Of a stretch of DNA of 64,000 nucleotides, positions 1 through 9,765 are shown in pieces. Under the pieces are notes generated by a model. It was not told the DNA's origin, searched no databases, and worked only from the letters and a program-made list of their open reading frames with translations. The stretch lies in contig NZ_CP177146.1 in NCBI RefSeq assembly GCF_050389775.1, positions 124,001 through 188,000 of the forward strand, given 5' to 3'. The stretch's first letter is position 1; each line of letters begins with the position of its first letter. Position numbers and translations under genes: made by a program. Source of the stretch: Marinibacterium sp050389775. GTDB lineage: Bacteria; Pseudomonadota; Alphaproteobacteria; Rhodobacterales; Rhodobacteraceae.

Positions 1-2
1 AT

Positions 3-1214
3 TCCTGCGAACATGGCGATTACACCATCGTCTACCGCGACATCGACGGCGCGCCGCTGCACCTGGCCGACAGCCCGGCCGAGCTGAAAGCCGTGCTGGA
101 CGCGCAGATGCCCGGCCGGGCGCTGGCCTTCCCGCATCACATCGGCTACCGGCAGGGCGCGCGGGGCATCAACTGGGACACGTTCGATGCCGGGCTGTCG
201 CCCTTCATCGAGATGAACTCGATGCATGGCTGCGCCGAGACCTCGGAAAGCGCCCGGGGCTACCTGCATTCGATGGGCCCGGTCGATGGCCATTCGGCGA
301 TGGATCACGGGCTGGCCCGGGGCCATGTCTTTGGCATCGTGGGCAATACCGACCACCATTCGGCCTTTCCCGGATCATACGGCCACGGCCGGATGTGCGT
401 CTATACGCCGTCGGCCAGCCGGGCGGCGATCTGGGACGCGATGATGGCCCGCCACACCAACGCGCTGACCGGGGCCAATATCCACCTGCTCTGCGCCCTG
501 GGCGATGTCATCCAGGGCGGCATCGCGGCCCCCGCGCCCGAGGCCCGGCTGGACATCGAGGCCATCGCCGGCGGGGCCATCGAGATGATCGACGTCATCC
601 GCAACGGCCGGCTGGCCGCGCGGATCTCGCCCGAGCTGACCCCCGCGCCGCTGAGCGATGCCGGCGAGACGATCCTGTTCCTGGAAATGGGCTGGGGCGC
701 GCGCGGGTCGTCGCATGACTGGACCGGCGAGATCGCGATCGACGGCGGCGAGATCACGGCCATCGAACCGCGGTTCCGGGGCAGCGAGGTCGTCTCGCCG
801 CTGGAAGGCCATGACACCGGCTTTGCCCTGCCCCGCGCGGCGTTGCAGGACGGCACGGCCCGGTTCGCCGTGACGGCCGAGGCCAATCCCAACAATTCCA
901 CCACCGCCACCCAGGGCATCGCCCTGCACCTGCGGCTGGATCCGGGGGCCACGATCCGCGCCCGGCTGGACGGCCGCGACCTGGCCATCCCCGCCGCCCG
1001 CCTGCGCGACGGCGCGCTGGCCGGCAACCTCGGGCCGATCGACAGCCCGGCCTACCTGTTCCACCCGCTGCCCGCCCCCGCGCGCTGGCAATGGCAGGGC
1101 CAGGTGCCGCTGGGCCCGCTGGCCCATGGCGATTCCGTTTACGTCCGCCTGCGCCAGGCGGACGGGCAGATGGCCTGGGCCTCGCCCATCTACTGCCGCA
1201 GTGGCGCAGAATAA
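3..1214 (+). CDS. DUF3604/PHP-like protein, C-terminal part
   Basis: The frame is open from base 3 to the TAA at 1212-1214, so the true start lies upstream and 403 residues are visible. The sequence resembles the DUF3604 family, proteins related to the PHP metal-dependent phosphoesterases. Histidine-rich motifs (FPHHIGY, then GNTDHHSAFPGSYGHG) look like metal ligands, and the stretch where ligands sit next to a WDAMMARHTNALTG motif is typical of the family. The gene ends 25 bp before the sugar-binding protein gene, so it probably belongs to the same operon. Its substrate is unknown; hydrolysis of a phosphorylated or otherwise modified sugar is a guess from context. Confidence 0.7.
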   Translation, partial: SCEHGDYTIVYRDIDGAPLHLADSPAELKAVLDAQMPGRALAFPHHIGYRQGARGINWDTFDAGLSPFIEMNSMHGCAETSESARGYLHSMGPVDGHSAMDHGLARGHVFGIVGNTDHHSAFPGSYGHGRMCVYTPSASRAAIWDAMMARHTNALTGANIHLLCALGDVIQGGIAAPAPEARLDIEAIAGGAIEMIDVIRNGRLAARISPELTPAPLSDAGETILFLEMGWGARGSSHDWTGEIAIDGGEITAIEPRFRGSEVVSPLEGHDTGFALPRAALQDGTARFAVTAEANPNNSTTATQGIALHLRLDPGATIRARLDGRDLAIPAARLRDGALAGNLGPIDSPAYLFHPLPAPARWQWQGQVPLGPLAHGDSVYVRLRQADGQMAWASPIYCRSGAE

Positions 1215-1239
1215 TGAAACAAGGACAGGGAGTCCCCAG

Positions 1240-2502
1240 ATGACCACCAAGAAAGCCCTGGCTGCGGGTGCCGCAGCCCTCGCGCTCTCGGCAAGTGCCC
1301 TTGGCGCCACCGAGCTGAACATCGTGCATGGCGCCGTCGGCAAGGACCAGGAGGTGCTGCGTGCGGCGCTCGACCGGTTCGAGGCCGAGACGGGCCATAC
1401 CGTCAACATCGTGTCGATGCCCGAACGGACCACCGACCAGTTCGCCCAGTTCAAGCTGTGGCTGAGCGCCGGGTCGACCGATATCGATGTCTACCGGCTG
1501 GATGTCATCTGGGCGCCCCAGCTGGCCGACCATTTCATCGACCTGACCGAGGCCACGGCCGACATCATCGACCAATATGTCCCCGCCGCCGTGGAAAGCC
1601 AGACCGTCGACGGCAAGCTGGTCGGCCTGCCGATGTTCCTGGGCGCCCCGGCTCTGTATTACCGGGCCGACCTGCTGGAGAAATACGGCAAGGAGGTTCC
1701 GACCACCTGGGCCGACCTAACGACCACCGCGCAGGAAATCATGGATGCCGAGCGCGCGGCCGGCAATGACGAGATGTGGGGCTATGTCTTTCAGGGCGCG
1801 GCCTATGAAGGGCTGACCTGCAATGCCATGGAATGGATCGCCTCGAACGGCGGCGGCCATGTCGTCGAGCCCGACGGGTCGATCTCGGTGATGAACGACA
1901 AGGCCGTCGAGGCCCTGGCCCTGGCCGGCAGCTGGCCCGACACGATCTCGCCCCCGGGCGTGCTGAACTATGCCGAGGAAGACGCCCGGGGCGTGTTCCA
2001 GTCGGGCGACGCGGTGTTCATGCGCAACTGGAACTATGCCTATGCGCTGGTCAACGGCGACGACAGCCCGATCAAGGACGTGGTCGAGGTCACCACCCTG
2101 CCCGCCGGCGACAGCGGCGCGGGCGCGTCGATCCTGGGCGGCTCGCACCTGGGCGTGGCAAAGTATTCCGAACACCAGGACGAGGCGATCGAGCTGATCC
2201 GCTTCCTCAACAATGCCGAAAGCCAGCGCGCCCGGGCCATCGAAAGCTCGCGCCCGCCGACGTTGACGGCGCTCTATGAAGATGCCGAGATCGGTGAGAA
2301 ACAGCCTTTCATCCCGCTGTGGAAACCGGTGATCGACAATGCCATCGTGCGCCCGGCCGCGCCGACCAAGACCGATTACAACGAGGTCTCGTCGGAAGTC
2401 TGGACCGCCGCCCATTCGGTGATGGCCGGCGAGATGGAGCCCGAGGCCGCCGTGGCCCGGCTGAACGCCATGCTGACCCGCCTGAAGGGCGGCGGCTGGT
2501 AA
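1240..2502 (+). CDS. Sugar ABC transporter substrate-binding protein (family 1, MalE/ThuE-like)
   Basis: Periplasmic solute-binding protein of a carbohydrate ABC importer, 420 residues. The start at 1240 gives a clean Sec signal peptide (MTTKKALAAGAAALALSASALG, cleaved near residues 22-24) and follows a purine-rich stretch around 1222-1233. An upstream in-frame ATG at 1126 lies inside the preceding gene and is rejected. The mature protein has the family 1 pattern, with an N-terminal VNIVSMPERTTDQFAQFKLWL region and a central GDAVFMRNWNYAYAL region typical of sugar-binding proteins. Two permeases and an ATPase follow after a 339-bp gap. The sugar cannot be read from the sequence, but the downstream enzymes point to an amino sugar. 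Confidence 0.9.
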   Translation: MTTKKALAAGAAALALSASALGATELNIVHGAVGKDQEVLRAALDRFEAETGHTVNIVSMPERTTDQFAQFKLWLSAGSTDIDVYRLDVIWAPQLADHFIDLTEATADIIDQYVPAAVESQTVDGKLVGLPMFLGAPALYYRADLLEKYGKEVPTTWADLTTTAQEIMDAERAAGNDEMWGYVFQGAAYEGLTCNAMEWIASNGGGHVVEPDGSISVMNDKAVEALALAGSWPDTISPPGVLNYAEEDARGVFQSGDAVFMRNWNYAYALVNGDDSPIKDVVEVTTLPAGDSGAGASILGGSHLGVAKYSEHQDEAIELIRFLNNAESQRARAIESSRPPTLTALYEDAEIGEKQPFIPLWKPVIDNAIVRPAAPTKTDYNEVSSEVWTAAHSVMAGEMEPEAAVARLNAMLTRLKGGGW

Positions 2503-2841
2503 GGCCCCGGCCACGCATCGCGCCACGCCCCGGCCCCGGGGCGCGGCAGGCTGCGGGGCGCCCGCGCGCGCGCCCCGTGACACACCCGCCCGAAACCTCG
2601 CCGCCCGTGTCATGCCCGGGCGGAGCATAACCTCAAACTGACCCACCCGCCCGTCAACACGCCTGCCACTCAAGGCACCCGCCATTCTACGCCCGCGCTC
2701 CTTGACGCACCCGCACGGACCGCCACCACTGGCAAGACGTTCATCCGTACCGCCGCCCGCATACGCCTTGCGCACCGCAACCACCCCGCTCTGCCGCGCC
2801 CCCGCCAAGCACCATCCTCAGCCCTGGACCCGGACCCGACC
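2503..2841. other. 339-bp gene-free spacer between binding-protein and permease genes
   Basis: No convincing gene lies here. Its first part holds two strong GC hairpins (2526-2577). The rest is C-rich and built of short degenerate words such as acccgcccg and gcacccgcca. No promoter can be named with confidence. The 3'-end placement of the hairpins suggests that the binding-protein mRNA is stabilised or partly terminated here. Confidence 0.6.
2526..2577 (+). terminator. Tandem GC hairpins downstream of the sugar-binding protein gene
   Basis: Two perfect inverted repeats stand side by side. CGCCCCGG (2526-2533) pairs with CCGGGGCG (2536-2543), and CGGGGCGC (2554-2561) pairs with GCGCCCCG (2570-2577). 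No U-tract follows, so complete intrinsic termination is unlikely. In transporter operons such structures after the binding-protein gene are known to raise its mRNA level over that of the membrane genes, and that role is inferred here. Confidence 0.55.
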
Positions 2842-3783
2842 ATGACCCACAAGACCGGCCTGACAGCACAACGCACCCGCGCGGCATGGGCCTTTGTCGC
2901 GCCCATGCTGCTGGTGCTGGCCGCCGTGGCCCTTTACCCCCTGGCCCGCACGGTCTGGTTCGGCTTTACCGATGCCTCGCTCAACGATCTCGACGGCGCC
3001 CGCTGGATCGGCATCCGCAACTACCTGGAATGGCTGGATTACGGCAACGGCCAGGGCGAATGGCTGGGCCTGCTGGCCGATGACCGCTGGTGGCGGGCGG
3101 TCTGGAACACGCTGAAATTCGCCTTTGTCTCGGTCTTCTTCGAAACCCTCTTCGGGCTGATCATCGCCCTGGTGCTGAACGCCCAGTTCCCCGGCCGGGC
3201 CATCGTGCGCACCGCCGTGCTGGTGCCCTGGGCGATCCCAACGGTCGTTTCGGCCAAGCTGTGGGGCTGGATGCTGCATGACCAGTTCGGCATCATCAAC
3301 GACATGCTGATGACCATCGGCCTCATCTCGGCGCCGATCGCCTGGACCGCTTCGCCCGATACCGCCATGGCCGCCGTCATGATGGTCGACATCTGGAAGA
3401 CCACGCCCTTCATGGCCCTGCTGATCCTGGCCGGCCTGCAGATGATCCCCAATGACATCTACGAGGCGGCCAAGCTGGACGGCATCGGCCCGGTCCGCGT
3501 CTTCCGCCGGGTGACCCTGCCGCTGGTCATGCCCGCCCTGCTGGTCGGCGTCGTGTTCCGCGCGCTCGATGCGCTGCGCGTCTTCGACATTGTCTACGTG
3601 CTGACGCCCAATACCGACACCACCCGCACCATGTCGCTTTATGCCCGGGAAAACCTCTTTGATTACGACAAGTTCGCCTATGGCTCGGCCGCGTCCACGC
3701 TGCTGTTCCTGATCGTCGCCCTGATCACCATCACCTTCATCTATGCCACCCGCATGGATCTCGAAGGCAAGGAGGACAGCTGA
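2842..3783 (+). CDS. Sugar ABC transporter permease (MalF-type)
   Basis: Inner-membrane subunit of the carbohydrate importer, 313 residues with about six transmembrane segments. The first segment is at residues 17-37. The cytoplasmic EAA loop that docks to the ATPase reads YEAAKLDGIGPVRVFRRVTLP (about residues 212-232). The length fits the MalF/UgpA class without a large periplasmic insert. It is followed after 1 bp by the second permease gene, so the two are co-translated. The substrate is unknown. Confidence 0.9.
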   Translation: MTHKTGLTAQRTRAAWAFVAPMLLVLAAVALYPLARTVWFGFTDASLNDLDGARWIGIRNYLEWLDYGNGQGEWLGLLADDRWWRAVWNTLKFAFVSVFFETLFGLIIALVLNAQFPGRAIVRTAVLVPWAIPTVVSAKLWGWMLHDQFGIINDMLMTIGLISAPIAWTASPDTAMAAVMMVDIWKTTPFMALLILAGLQMIPNDIYEAAKLDGIGPVRVFRRVTLPLVMPALLVGVVFRALDALRVFDIVYVLTPNTDTTRTMSLYARENLFDYDKFAYGSAASTLLFLIVALITITFIYATRMDLEGKEDS

Positions 3784-3784
3784 C

Positions 3785-4609
3785 ATGGCCATCCTGAAAC
3801 GCATCGGCTTCTGGGCGCTGGTCACCGTGATCGTGGCCCAGGCCGTGTTCCCGTTCTACTACGCCATCCTGACCTCCTTCGAGAGCGGCCAGGCGATCTT
3901 TGACGTCAATTACCTGCCCAAGGTCATCGACTTCGTGAATTACCGCAAGGCCTTCGACAGTGGCGTCTTTGGCCGCCAGATCCTCAATTCGGTCCTTGTC
4001 GCCGCCGTGGTCGTGGCCCTGTCGCTGTTCCTGGCCGTCACGGCGTCCTTTGCGCTGGCCCGCATCCCGTTCCGCGGGCGGGGCAAGATCCTGCTCCTGA
4101 TCCTGTCGGTGTCGATGTTCCCGCAGATCGCCGTCCTGTCGGGCCTGTTCGCCATGGTCCGGGCCATGGGGCTGTTCAATTCGCTCTGGAGCCTGGTCTT
4201 TTCCTACATGATCTTCACCCTGCCCTTCACGGTCTGGGTGCTGACCACTTTCATGCGCAAGCTGCCGACCGAGATCGAGGAAGCCGCCATCATGGACGGC
4301 GCGAAACCGATGACGATCATCCGCCGGGTGTTCCTGCCGCTGCTGTGGCCGGCCATGGTGACCACCGGCCTTCTGGCCTTCATCCATGCCTGGAACGAGT
4401 TCCTCTTTGCGCTGACCTTCCTGTCGACCGACACCCAGCGCACCGTGCCCGTGGCCATCGCGCTGATCTCGGGGGCGAGCGAGTTCGAAATTCCCTGGGG
4501 CAGCATCATGGCCGCATCGGTCATCGTCACTCTGCCCCTCGTGGCGCTGGTCCTCGTCTTCCAGCGCAAGATCATCTCCGGCCTGACCGCCGGGGCGGTG
4601 AAAGGATAA
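3785..4609 (+). CDS. Sugar ABC transporter permease (MalG-type)
   Basis: Second membrane subunit, 274 residues. The start at 3785 follows the stop of the first permease by one base; an upstream in-frame ATG at 3743 lies inside that gene. The EAA motif reads IEEAAIMDGAKPMTIIRRV (around residues 160-180), and the C-terminus ends in the GLTAGAVKG tail typical of MalG/UgpE proteins. It should form the heterodimeric pore with the preceding gene product. Confidence 0.9.
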   Translation: MAILKRIGFWALVTVIVAQAVFPFYYAILTSFESGQAIFDVNYLPKVIDFVNYRKAFDSGVFGRQILNSVLVAAVVVALSLFLAVTASFALARIPFRGRGKILLLILSVSMFPQIAVLSGLFAMVRAMGLFNSLWSLVFSYMIFTLPFTVWVLTTFMRKLPTEIEEAAIMDGAKPMTIIRRVFLPLLWPAMVTTGLLAFIHAWNEFLFALTFLSTDTQRTVPVAIALISGASEFEIPWGSIMAASVIVTLPLVALVLVFQRKIISGLTAGAVKG

Positions 4610-4612
4610 ATC

Positions 4613-5634
<1,022 letters not shown>

Positions 5635-5638
<4 letters not shown>

Positions 5639-6642
5639 CCGAGACCGGTCTTCAGATCATCGACGCCGAGATGGCGCGGCAATTCCCCGACGCCGCGCGC
5701 ACCTTTGCCGACCAGGCCGGGGCGGCGGCCGAGGCCGCGGCGCAGATCCGCCGGGCCGGCCGGCTGCACCTGCTGGGCATCGGCGGGTCGCATTGGGTCA
5801 ACCGGCTGACCGAGCCGTTCTATCGCCAGGCCGGCATCGATGCCACGGCCCATGTCATATCGGAATACATGCGCGCGCCGCTGCCCGGCCCGGCAGTGCG
5901 CCTGCTGACCTCGCAATCGGGCGCCTCGGGCGAGATCCTGCGTTATCTCGACCTGTTCACCCACGGGCCCTTTGTCGGGCTGACCCTGGACGGCGACAGC
6001 CCGCTGGCCCGGCGGGTGCCCTGCCTGGCCGGCCATGGCCCGGCCGAACGCAGCTATGCCGCCACCCGGTCGGTGGCCATCACCATCGCCCAGCATGCCG
6101 CCATCCTGCAGGCGCTCGGCCTGGCCCTGCCCGGGCTGGCCGACGCCCTGGCCCGGCCCGCGCCCCTGCCCGACACCGCCGCCGCGACCGACCTGCTGGC
6201 CGGAGCCGGGCGGGCGGTGTTCTGCGCGCGCGGCGCGTTGCAGGGGCTGGCCGACAGCCTGGCGCTGACCTTCATGGAGCTCGCCCGGGTGCCGGCCATG
6301 GGGCTGGAGGCCGGGATGTTCCGCCACGGACCCTTCGAGATGGTCGATGCCCGCACGGCCACGATCTTCCTGCGCGGCCAGGGCCCCGAGGGTGACAACC
6401 TGGATGCGCTGGTGCGCGACCTGGTCGATGCCGGGTTCCGGCCCATCGTGCTGGATGTCTCGGGCCAGCCGCCGCTGCCCGGCGCGCTTGGCCTGGCCGT
6501 GCCGCCGGCCACCGGGCTGGCCGGGGCGCTGCGCCTCCTGCCGCTGGGCCAGCGCATGGCCGTCGATGCCGCCGCGCGGATCGTGCCCGACATGGGCACC
6601 CCCCTGCGCAGCACCAAGATCACCTCGGGCGAAGCGGCATGA
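5635..6642 (+). CDS. SIS-domain sugar isomerase/deaminase (GlmS-C/AgaS/FrlB-like)
   Basis: A 335-residue protein made of two SIS (phosphosugar-binding) domains, like the isomerase half of glucosamine-6-phosphate synthase but without the glutaminase domain. SQSGASGEIL near residue 100 is the phosphate-binding loop (compare SQSGET in GlmS), and the GMFRHGPFEMVD region near residue 225 matches the GlmS segment around its catalytic Glu. Stand-alone proteins of this type deaminate or deglycate amino-sugar 6-phosphates. Beside a PfkB kinase and a sulfamidase, release of ammonia from glucosamine 6-phosphate to give fructose 6-phosphate is the favoured inference. It overlaps the ATPase and the kinase genes by ATGA. 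Confidence 0.82.
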
Positions 6643-7595
6643 CCGACCGGCCGATCTGCGTGCTGGGCAACCTGAATGCCGACCTGGTCATGGGCCCGCT
6701 GGCCAGCTGGCCCGCGCATGGCACCGAATGTTTCCTCGACCGCTGCGATTTCCGGGCCGGCGGCTCGGCCGGCAATACCGCGCTGGTGCTGCACCGGCTG
6801 GGCATCCGGGCCGGGCTGGTGTCGTCGACCGGCGACGACGACCTGGCCGTCATGCTGGCCGAGCCCTTCCACGGCCCGCTCGACCGCATCGCCCGGCTGA
6901 CCGGGCGCACCGGCATATCGGTCGGCGTGACCCATCCCGACAGCGACCGCAGCTTCCTGTCCTTCGCCGGCCATCTCGACCGCACCGACCTGGCCCTGAT
7001 GCGCGGCCAGCTGGCCGGCTGGCCGCTCGACGGCGCGCTGGCGCTGGTCTCGGGCGGGTTTGCCATGCCCGGGCTGCGGCCCGGCATGCGCGCGCTGCTC
7101 GACCTGCTGAGGACCCAAGGCGCCGAGACCGCGATCGACCCGGGCTGGCCCGGCGAAGGCTGGACCAAGGCCACCCGAGCCGAGGTCCTGACCTGGGCCG
7201 GGGCCGCGCGCCACCTGTTGCTGAACGACAAGGAGGTCTGCGGCATCACCGGCCAGGCCGATCCGGCCGCGGCGGCGCAGGCACTGTGCGACCGGCTGGG
7301 CGGCGACACGGTGGTCGTGGTCAAATGCGGGCCCGAGGGTGCGCTGGCCGTCACCGCCGCAGGCCGGGCCCGGGCCACCGCCGCGCCCCTGGCCCCTTTC
7401 GAAACGGTGGGCGCGGGCGATGCCTTCAACGCCGGATACCTGGCCGCCCTGGCCCGGGGCGCCGGGCTGCAGGCCGCGCTGCAGGAAGGCACCCGCACCG
7501 CCGGCACCGTGATTTCCGCCTTTCCCCGCGACACCGGCCCGCTGCCGGGCTGGAGCCAAGATGCCACGCAACATCCTTCTGCTGATCGCCGATGA
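6639..7595 (+). CDS. PfkB-family carbohydrate kinase
   Basis: Ribokinase-like sugar kinase of 318 residues. The N-terminal motif GGSAGNTALVLHRLG (about residues 43-57) and the C-terminal motif VGAGDAFNAGYLAAL (around 255-270), which carries the catalytic Asp and the anion hole, are both intact. PfkB members phosphorylate sugars, amino sugars and nucleosides. Placed between a SIS isomerase/deaminase and an N-sulfatase, it probably makes the 6-phosphate of an amino sugar. The gene overlaps the upstream gene by ATGA and the sulfatase gene by 35 bp, a tight translational link. Confidence 0.87.
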   Translation: MTDRPICVLGNLNADLVMGPLASWPAHGTECFLDRCDFRAGGSAGNTALVLHRLGIRAGLVSSTGDDDLAVMLAEPFHGPLDRIARLTGRTGISVGVTHPDSDRSFLSFAGHLDRTDLALMRGQLAGWPLDGALALVSGGFAMPGLRPGMRALLDLLRTQGAETAIDPGWPGEGWTKATRAEVLTWAGAARHLLLNDKEVCGITGQADPAAAAQALCDRLGGDTVVVVKCGPEGALAVTAAGRARATAAPLAPFETVGAGDAFNAGYLAALARGAGLQAALQEGTRTAGTVISAFPRDTGPLPGWSQDATQHPSADRR

Positions 7596-8925
7596 CCTGG
7601 GGCTGATGACGGGTTGCTACGGCGACCCGACGGCCCACACCCCCCATGTCGACCGGCTGGCCGAACAGGGCACCCGGTTTGCCCGGGCCTTTGCCTCGAC
7701 GGCTTCCTGTTCGGGCAGCCGCAGCACGATCTACACCGGGTTGCACACCCATCAATCCGGCCAATACGGGCTGAACCACGACCGCCACCATTTCCAGACC
7801 TTCCCCGGCGTGGCCACCGCCCCGGCCCTGCTGAACGCCGCGGGCTATGCCACGGGCATCATCGGCAAGGTCCATGTCGGCCCGGATGCGGCCTATCCCT
7901 GGACCTGGCGCGACGAAAGCTGGGGCCGCGACGTGGGCTGGATGGCTCAGCGGGCGGCGGCCTTTCTCGATGACGCCGGGACGCGGCCCTTCTTCCTGAC
8001 GCTGGGCTTCATCGACCCCCACCGCGACGCCAGCCGGGCCGGGTTCGGCGCGCCGGACGGGCCGGACCCCGTTTTCCGGCCGGAAAACGTGGCGGTGCCG
8101 GAGTATCTGAACGACCTGCCCGAGGTGCGGGCCGAGCTGGCCGCCTATCACCATGCCATCGCCCGGATGGACCGGGGCGCGGGCCTGGTGCTGGACCTGC
8201 TCGCGGCGCGCGGGCTGGCCGAGGACACGCTGGTGATCTTCCTGTCGGACAACGGTGCGCCCTTCATCCATTCCAAGACCACGCTCTTCGATGCCGGCAT
8301 CCACCTGCCCCTGATCATCCGCCGGCCCGGCGCCGCCCCGGCCACCAGCCAGGCCATGGCCAGCTTTGTCGACATCCTGCCCACCCTGCTCGACTGGGCC
8401 GGCATCGCGGCACCCCCCGACGACACCCGCCCGCGCGATGGGCGCAGCCTGCTGCCCCTGCTGGGCCGCGACGGGCCGGACCCGGGCTGGGATCATGTCT
8501 TTGGCTCGCATACCTTCCACGAAGTCACCAATTACTGGCCCACGCGGGTCCTGCGCACCGAGCGGTTCAAGTATCACCGCAACGTGGCCTGGCAATTGCC
8601 CTTCCCGATCTCGACCGACATCTATGGCTCGCTGTCCTTCGAAGCCATGCGCCGTGCCGCGCCCGAGACCATCGAGCAGCGCATCCACCGTCCGGCCGAA
8701 GAGCTCTACGACCTGCAGGCCGACCCGATGGAAACCCGCGACCTGGCCGGTGATCCGGACATGGCCGGGGTGCTGACCGATCTGCGCGCCCGGCTCGAGG
8801 CCTGGCAGCGGCGCACCGAAGATCCCTGGCTGCTGCGCGACGGCATGTCCGAACTGGCCCTGCGCGACCACCTGGCCGAAGGCCTCGCCCTGCCCGCCCG
8901 CTGGGATTTCGTCGCCCGCGAGTGA
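7561..8925 (+). CDS. Sulfatase, N-sulfoglucosamine sulfohydrolase (SGSH)-like
   Basis: Alkaline-phosphatase-fold sulfatase of 454 residues. It resembles sulfamidase, the enzyme that removes N-linked sulfate from glucosamine at the end of heparan sulfate: the run HQSGQYGLNHDRHHF and the motif GIIGKVHVGP (Lys103, His105) follow that family closely. Asp11-Asp12 and Asp230-Asn231 (SDNG) are the expected calcium ligands. The formylglycine motif at Cys50 reads CSGSR, with Gly where almost all sulfatases have Pro or Ala. No signal peptide is visible, so it should act in the cytoplasm on imported monosaccharide or a small fragment. No maturase gene (FGE or anSME) is in the window. Confidence 0.85.
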   Translation: MPRNILLLIADDLGLMTGCYGDPTAHTPHVDRLAEQGTRFARAFASTASCSGSRSTIYTGLHTHQSGQYGLNHDRHHFQTFPGVATAPALLNAAGYATGIIGKVHVGPDAAYPWTWRDESWGRDVGWMAQRAAAFLDDAGTRPFFLTLGFIDPHRDASRAGFGAPDGPDPVFRPENVAVPEYLNDLPEVRAELAAYHHAIARMDRGAGLVLDLLAARGLAEDTLVIFLSDNGAPFIHSKTTLFDAGIHLPLIIRRPGAAPATSQAMASFVDILPTLLDWAGIAAPPDDTRPRDGRSLLPLLGRDGPDPGWDHVFGSHTFHEVTNYWPTRVLRTERFKYHRNVAWQLPFPISTDIYGSLSFEAMRRAAPETIEQRIHRPAEELYDLQADPMETRDLAGDPDMAGVLTDLRARLEAWQRRTEDPWLLRDGMSELALRDHLAEGLALPARWDFVARE

Positions 8926-8962
8926 CGGGCGCCCGACACGCCCAACCCGCCGAACCGCGTGC

Positions 8963-9637
8963 TCAGGCCAGCGGCCGGCAGCCGCGATGCACCAGGTCCT
9001 GCACCGCGGCGATGTAGCTCTCGATCGGAACGCCCCGGCGGTGGTACTTGGCCCGCTTGACATACCAATCCTGCAACAGCGGCTTGATCAGCGAGGCCAG
9101 CAGCGGCGAGGTCTCGCGCGGGAAGGCCCCGGCCGCGATGCCGCCGGCGATGACCCTGGCAAAGATCTCCTCGGTCCGGGTCTCGCTGTCGATCGCCCGG
9201 CGGCGTTCCTCGGCCGGAAAGTTCTTTGCCTCCATGAAGGCAAAGGCAAACCAGGGCAGCATCGCCTCGGTCAGGCGCAGATGGGTGTCGATCAGCCAGT
9301 CCAGATGCGCCCCCGGATCCGCCGGCAGCCCGTCGGGCGGGTCCGACAGCGCGCGCTGGACCTGTTCGGTCACCTCGATCAGGATCATGCGCAGCAGCGT
9401 CGTCTTGCTGTCGAAATAGGCATACAGCCCGCCCATCGACACGCCCGAAGCCGCCGACAGGTCGCGCAGGGACATGGCCTGGAACCCGCCCCGGTTCGAC
9501 AGGTCGAGCGCGGCCTCGACGATGACCTTCAGCTTGCGCACGGCAAATTCGGGTTTGCGCACGGTGATCGTGTCGCCGTGGCGGGCCAGCATCGAGCGGC
9601 ACAGCGCCTCGGTCGTGTAATCGTCTGGGTTCAGCAT
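8963..9637 (-). CDS. TetR-family transcriptional regulator
   Basis: Regulator of 224 residues. The helix-turn-helix is near residues 55-85 (MSLRDLSAASGVSMGGLYAYFDSK), followed by a helical ligand domain. The unusually long N-terminal arm (about 35 residues before the first HTH helix) is basic. It is transcribed away from the SDR - acyl-CoA dehydrogenase - kinase operon across 128 bp that contain a perfect palindrome, so it most likely represses that operon in response to an acyl-CoA or acid. It converges with the sulfatase gene over a 37-bp gap. Confidence 0.88.
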   Translation of the reverse strand: MLNPDDYTTEALCRSMLARHGDTITVRKPEFAVRKLKVIVEAALDLSNRGGFQAMSLRDLSAASGVSMGGLYAYFDSKTTLLRMILIEVTEQVQRALSDPPDGLPADPGAHLDWLIDTHLRLTEAMLPWFAFAFMEAKNFPAEERRRAIDSETRTEEIFARVIAGGIAAGAFPRETSPLLASLIKPLLQDWYVKRAKYHRRGVPIESYIAAVQDLVHRGCRPLA

Positions 9638-9729
9638 GTCCCGTCCTTATCACCGCCTGTCGCGACGGGCACCCGCCATCCATCCGCCAGGACGCTTGCA
9701 AGTCAACTCGGTTGCGTCTATCCACGAAA

Positions 9730-9745
9730 TCGAGCGAACGCTCGA
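9730..9745. promoter_or_regulatory. TetR operator palindrome
   Basis: TCGAGCG (9730-9736) and CGCTCGA (9739-9745) are perfect inverted repeats separated by AA, flanked by A-tracts. The form GAGCGAACGCTC is typical of operators of acyl-CoA- or acid-responsive TetR regulators. It sits 20 bp upstream of the SDR start codon and just before its ribosome-binding site, where bound protein would block transcription. Confidence 0.7.
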
Positions 9746-9765
9746 AAAATGGGAGGAGGGACGGA

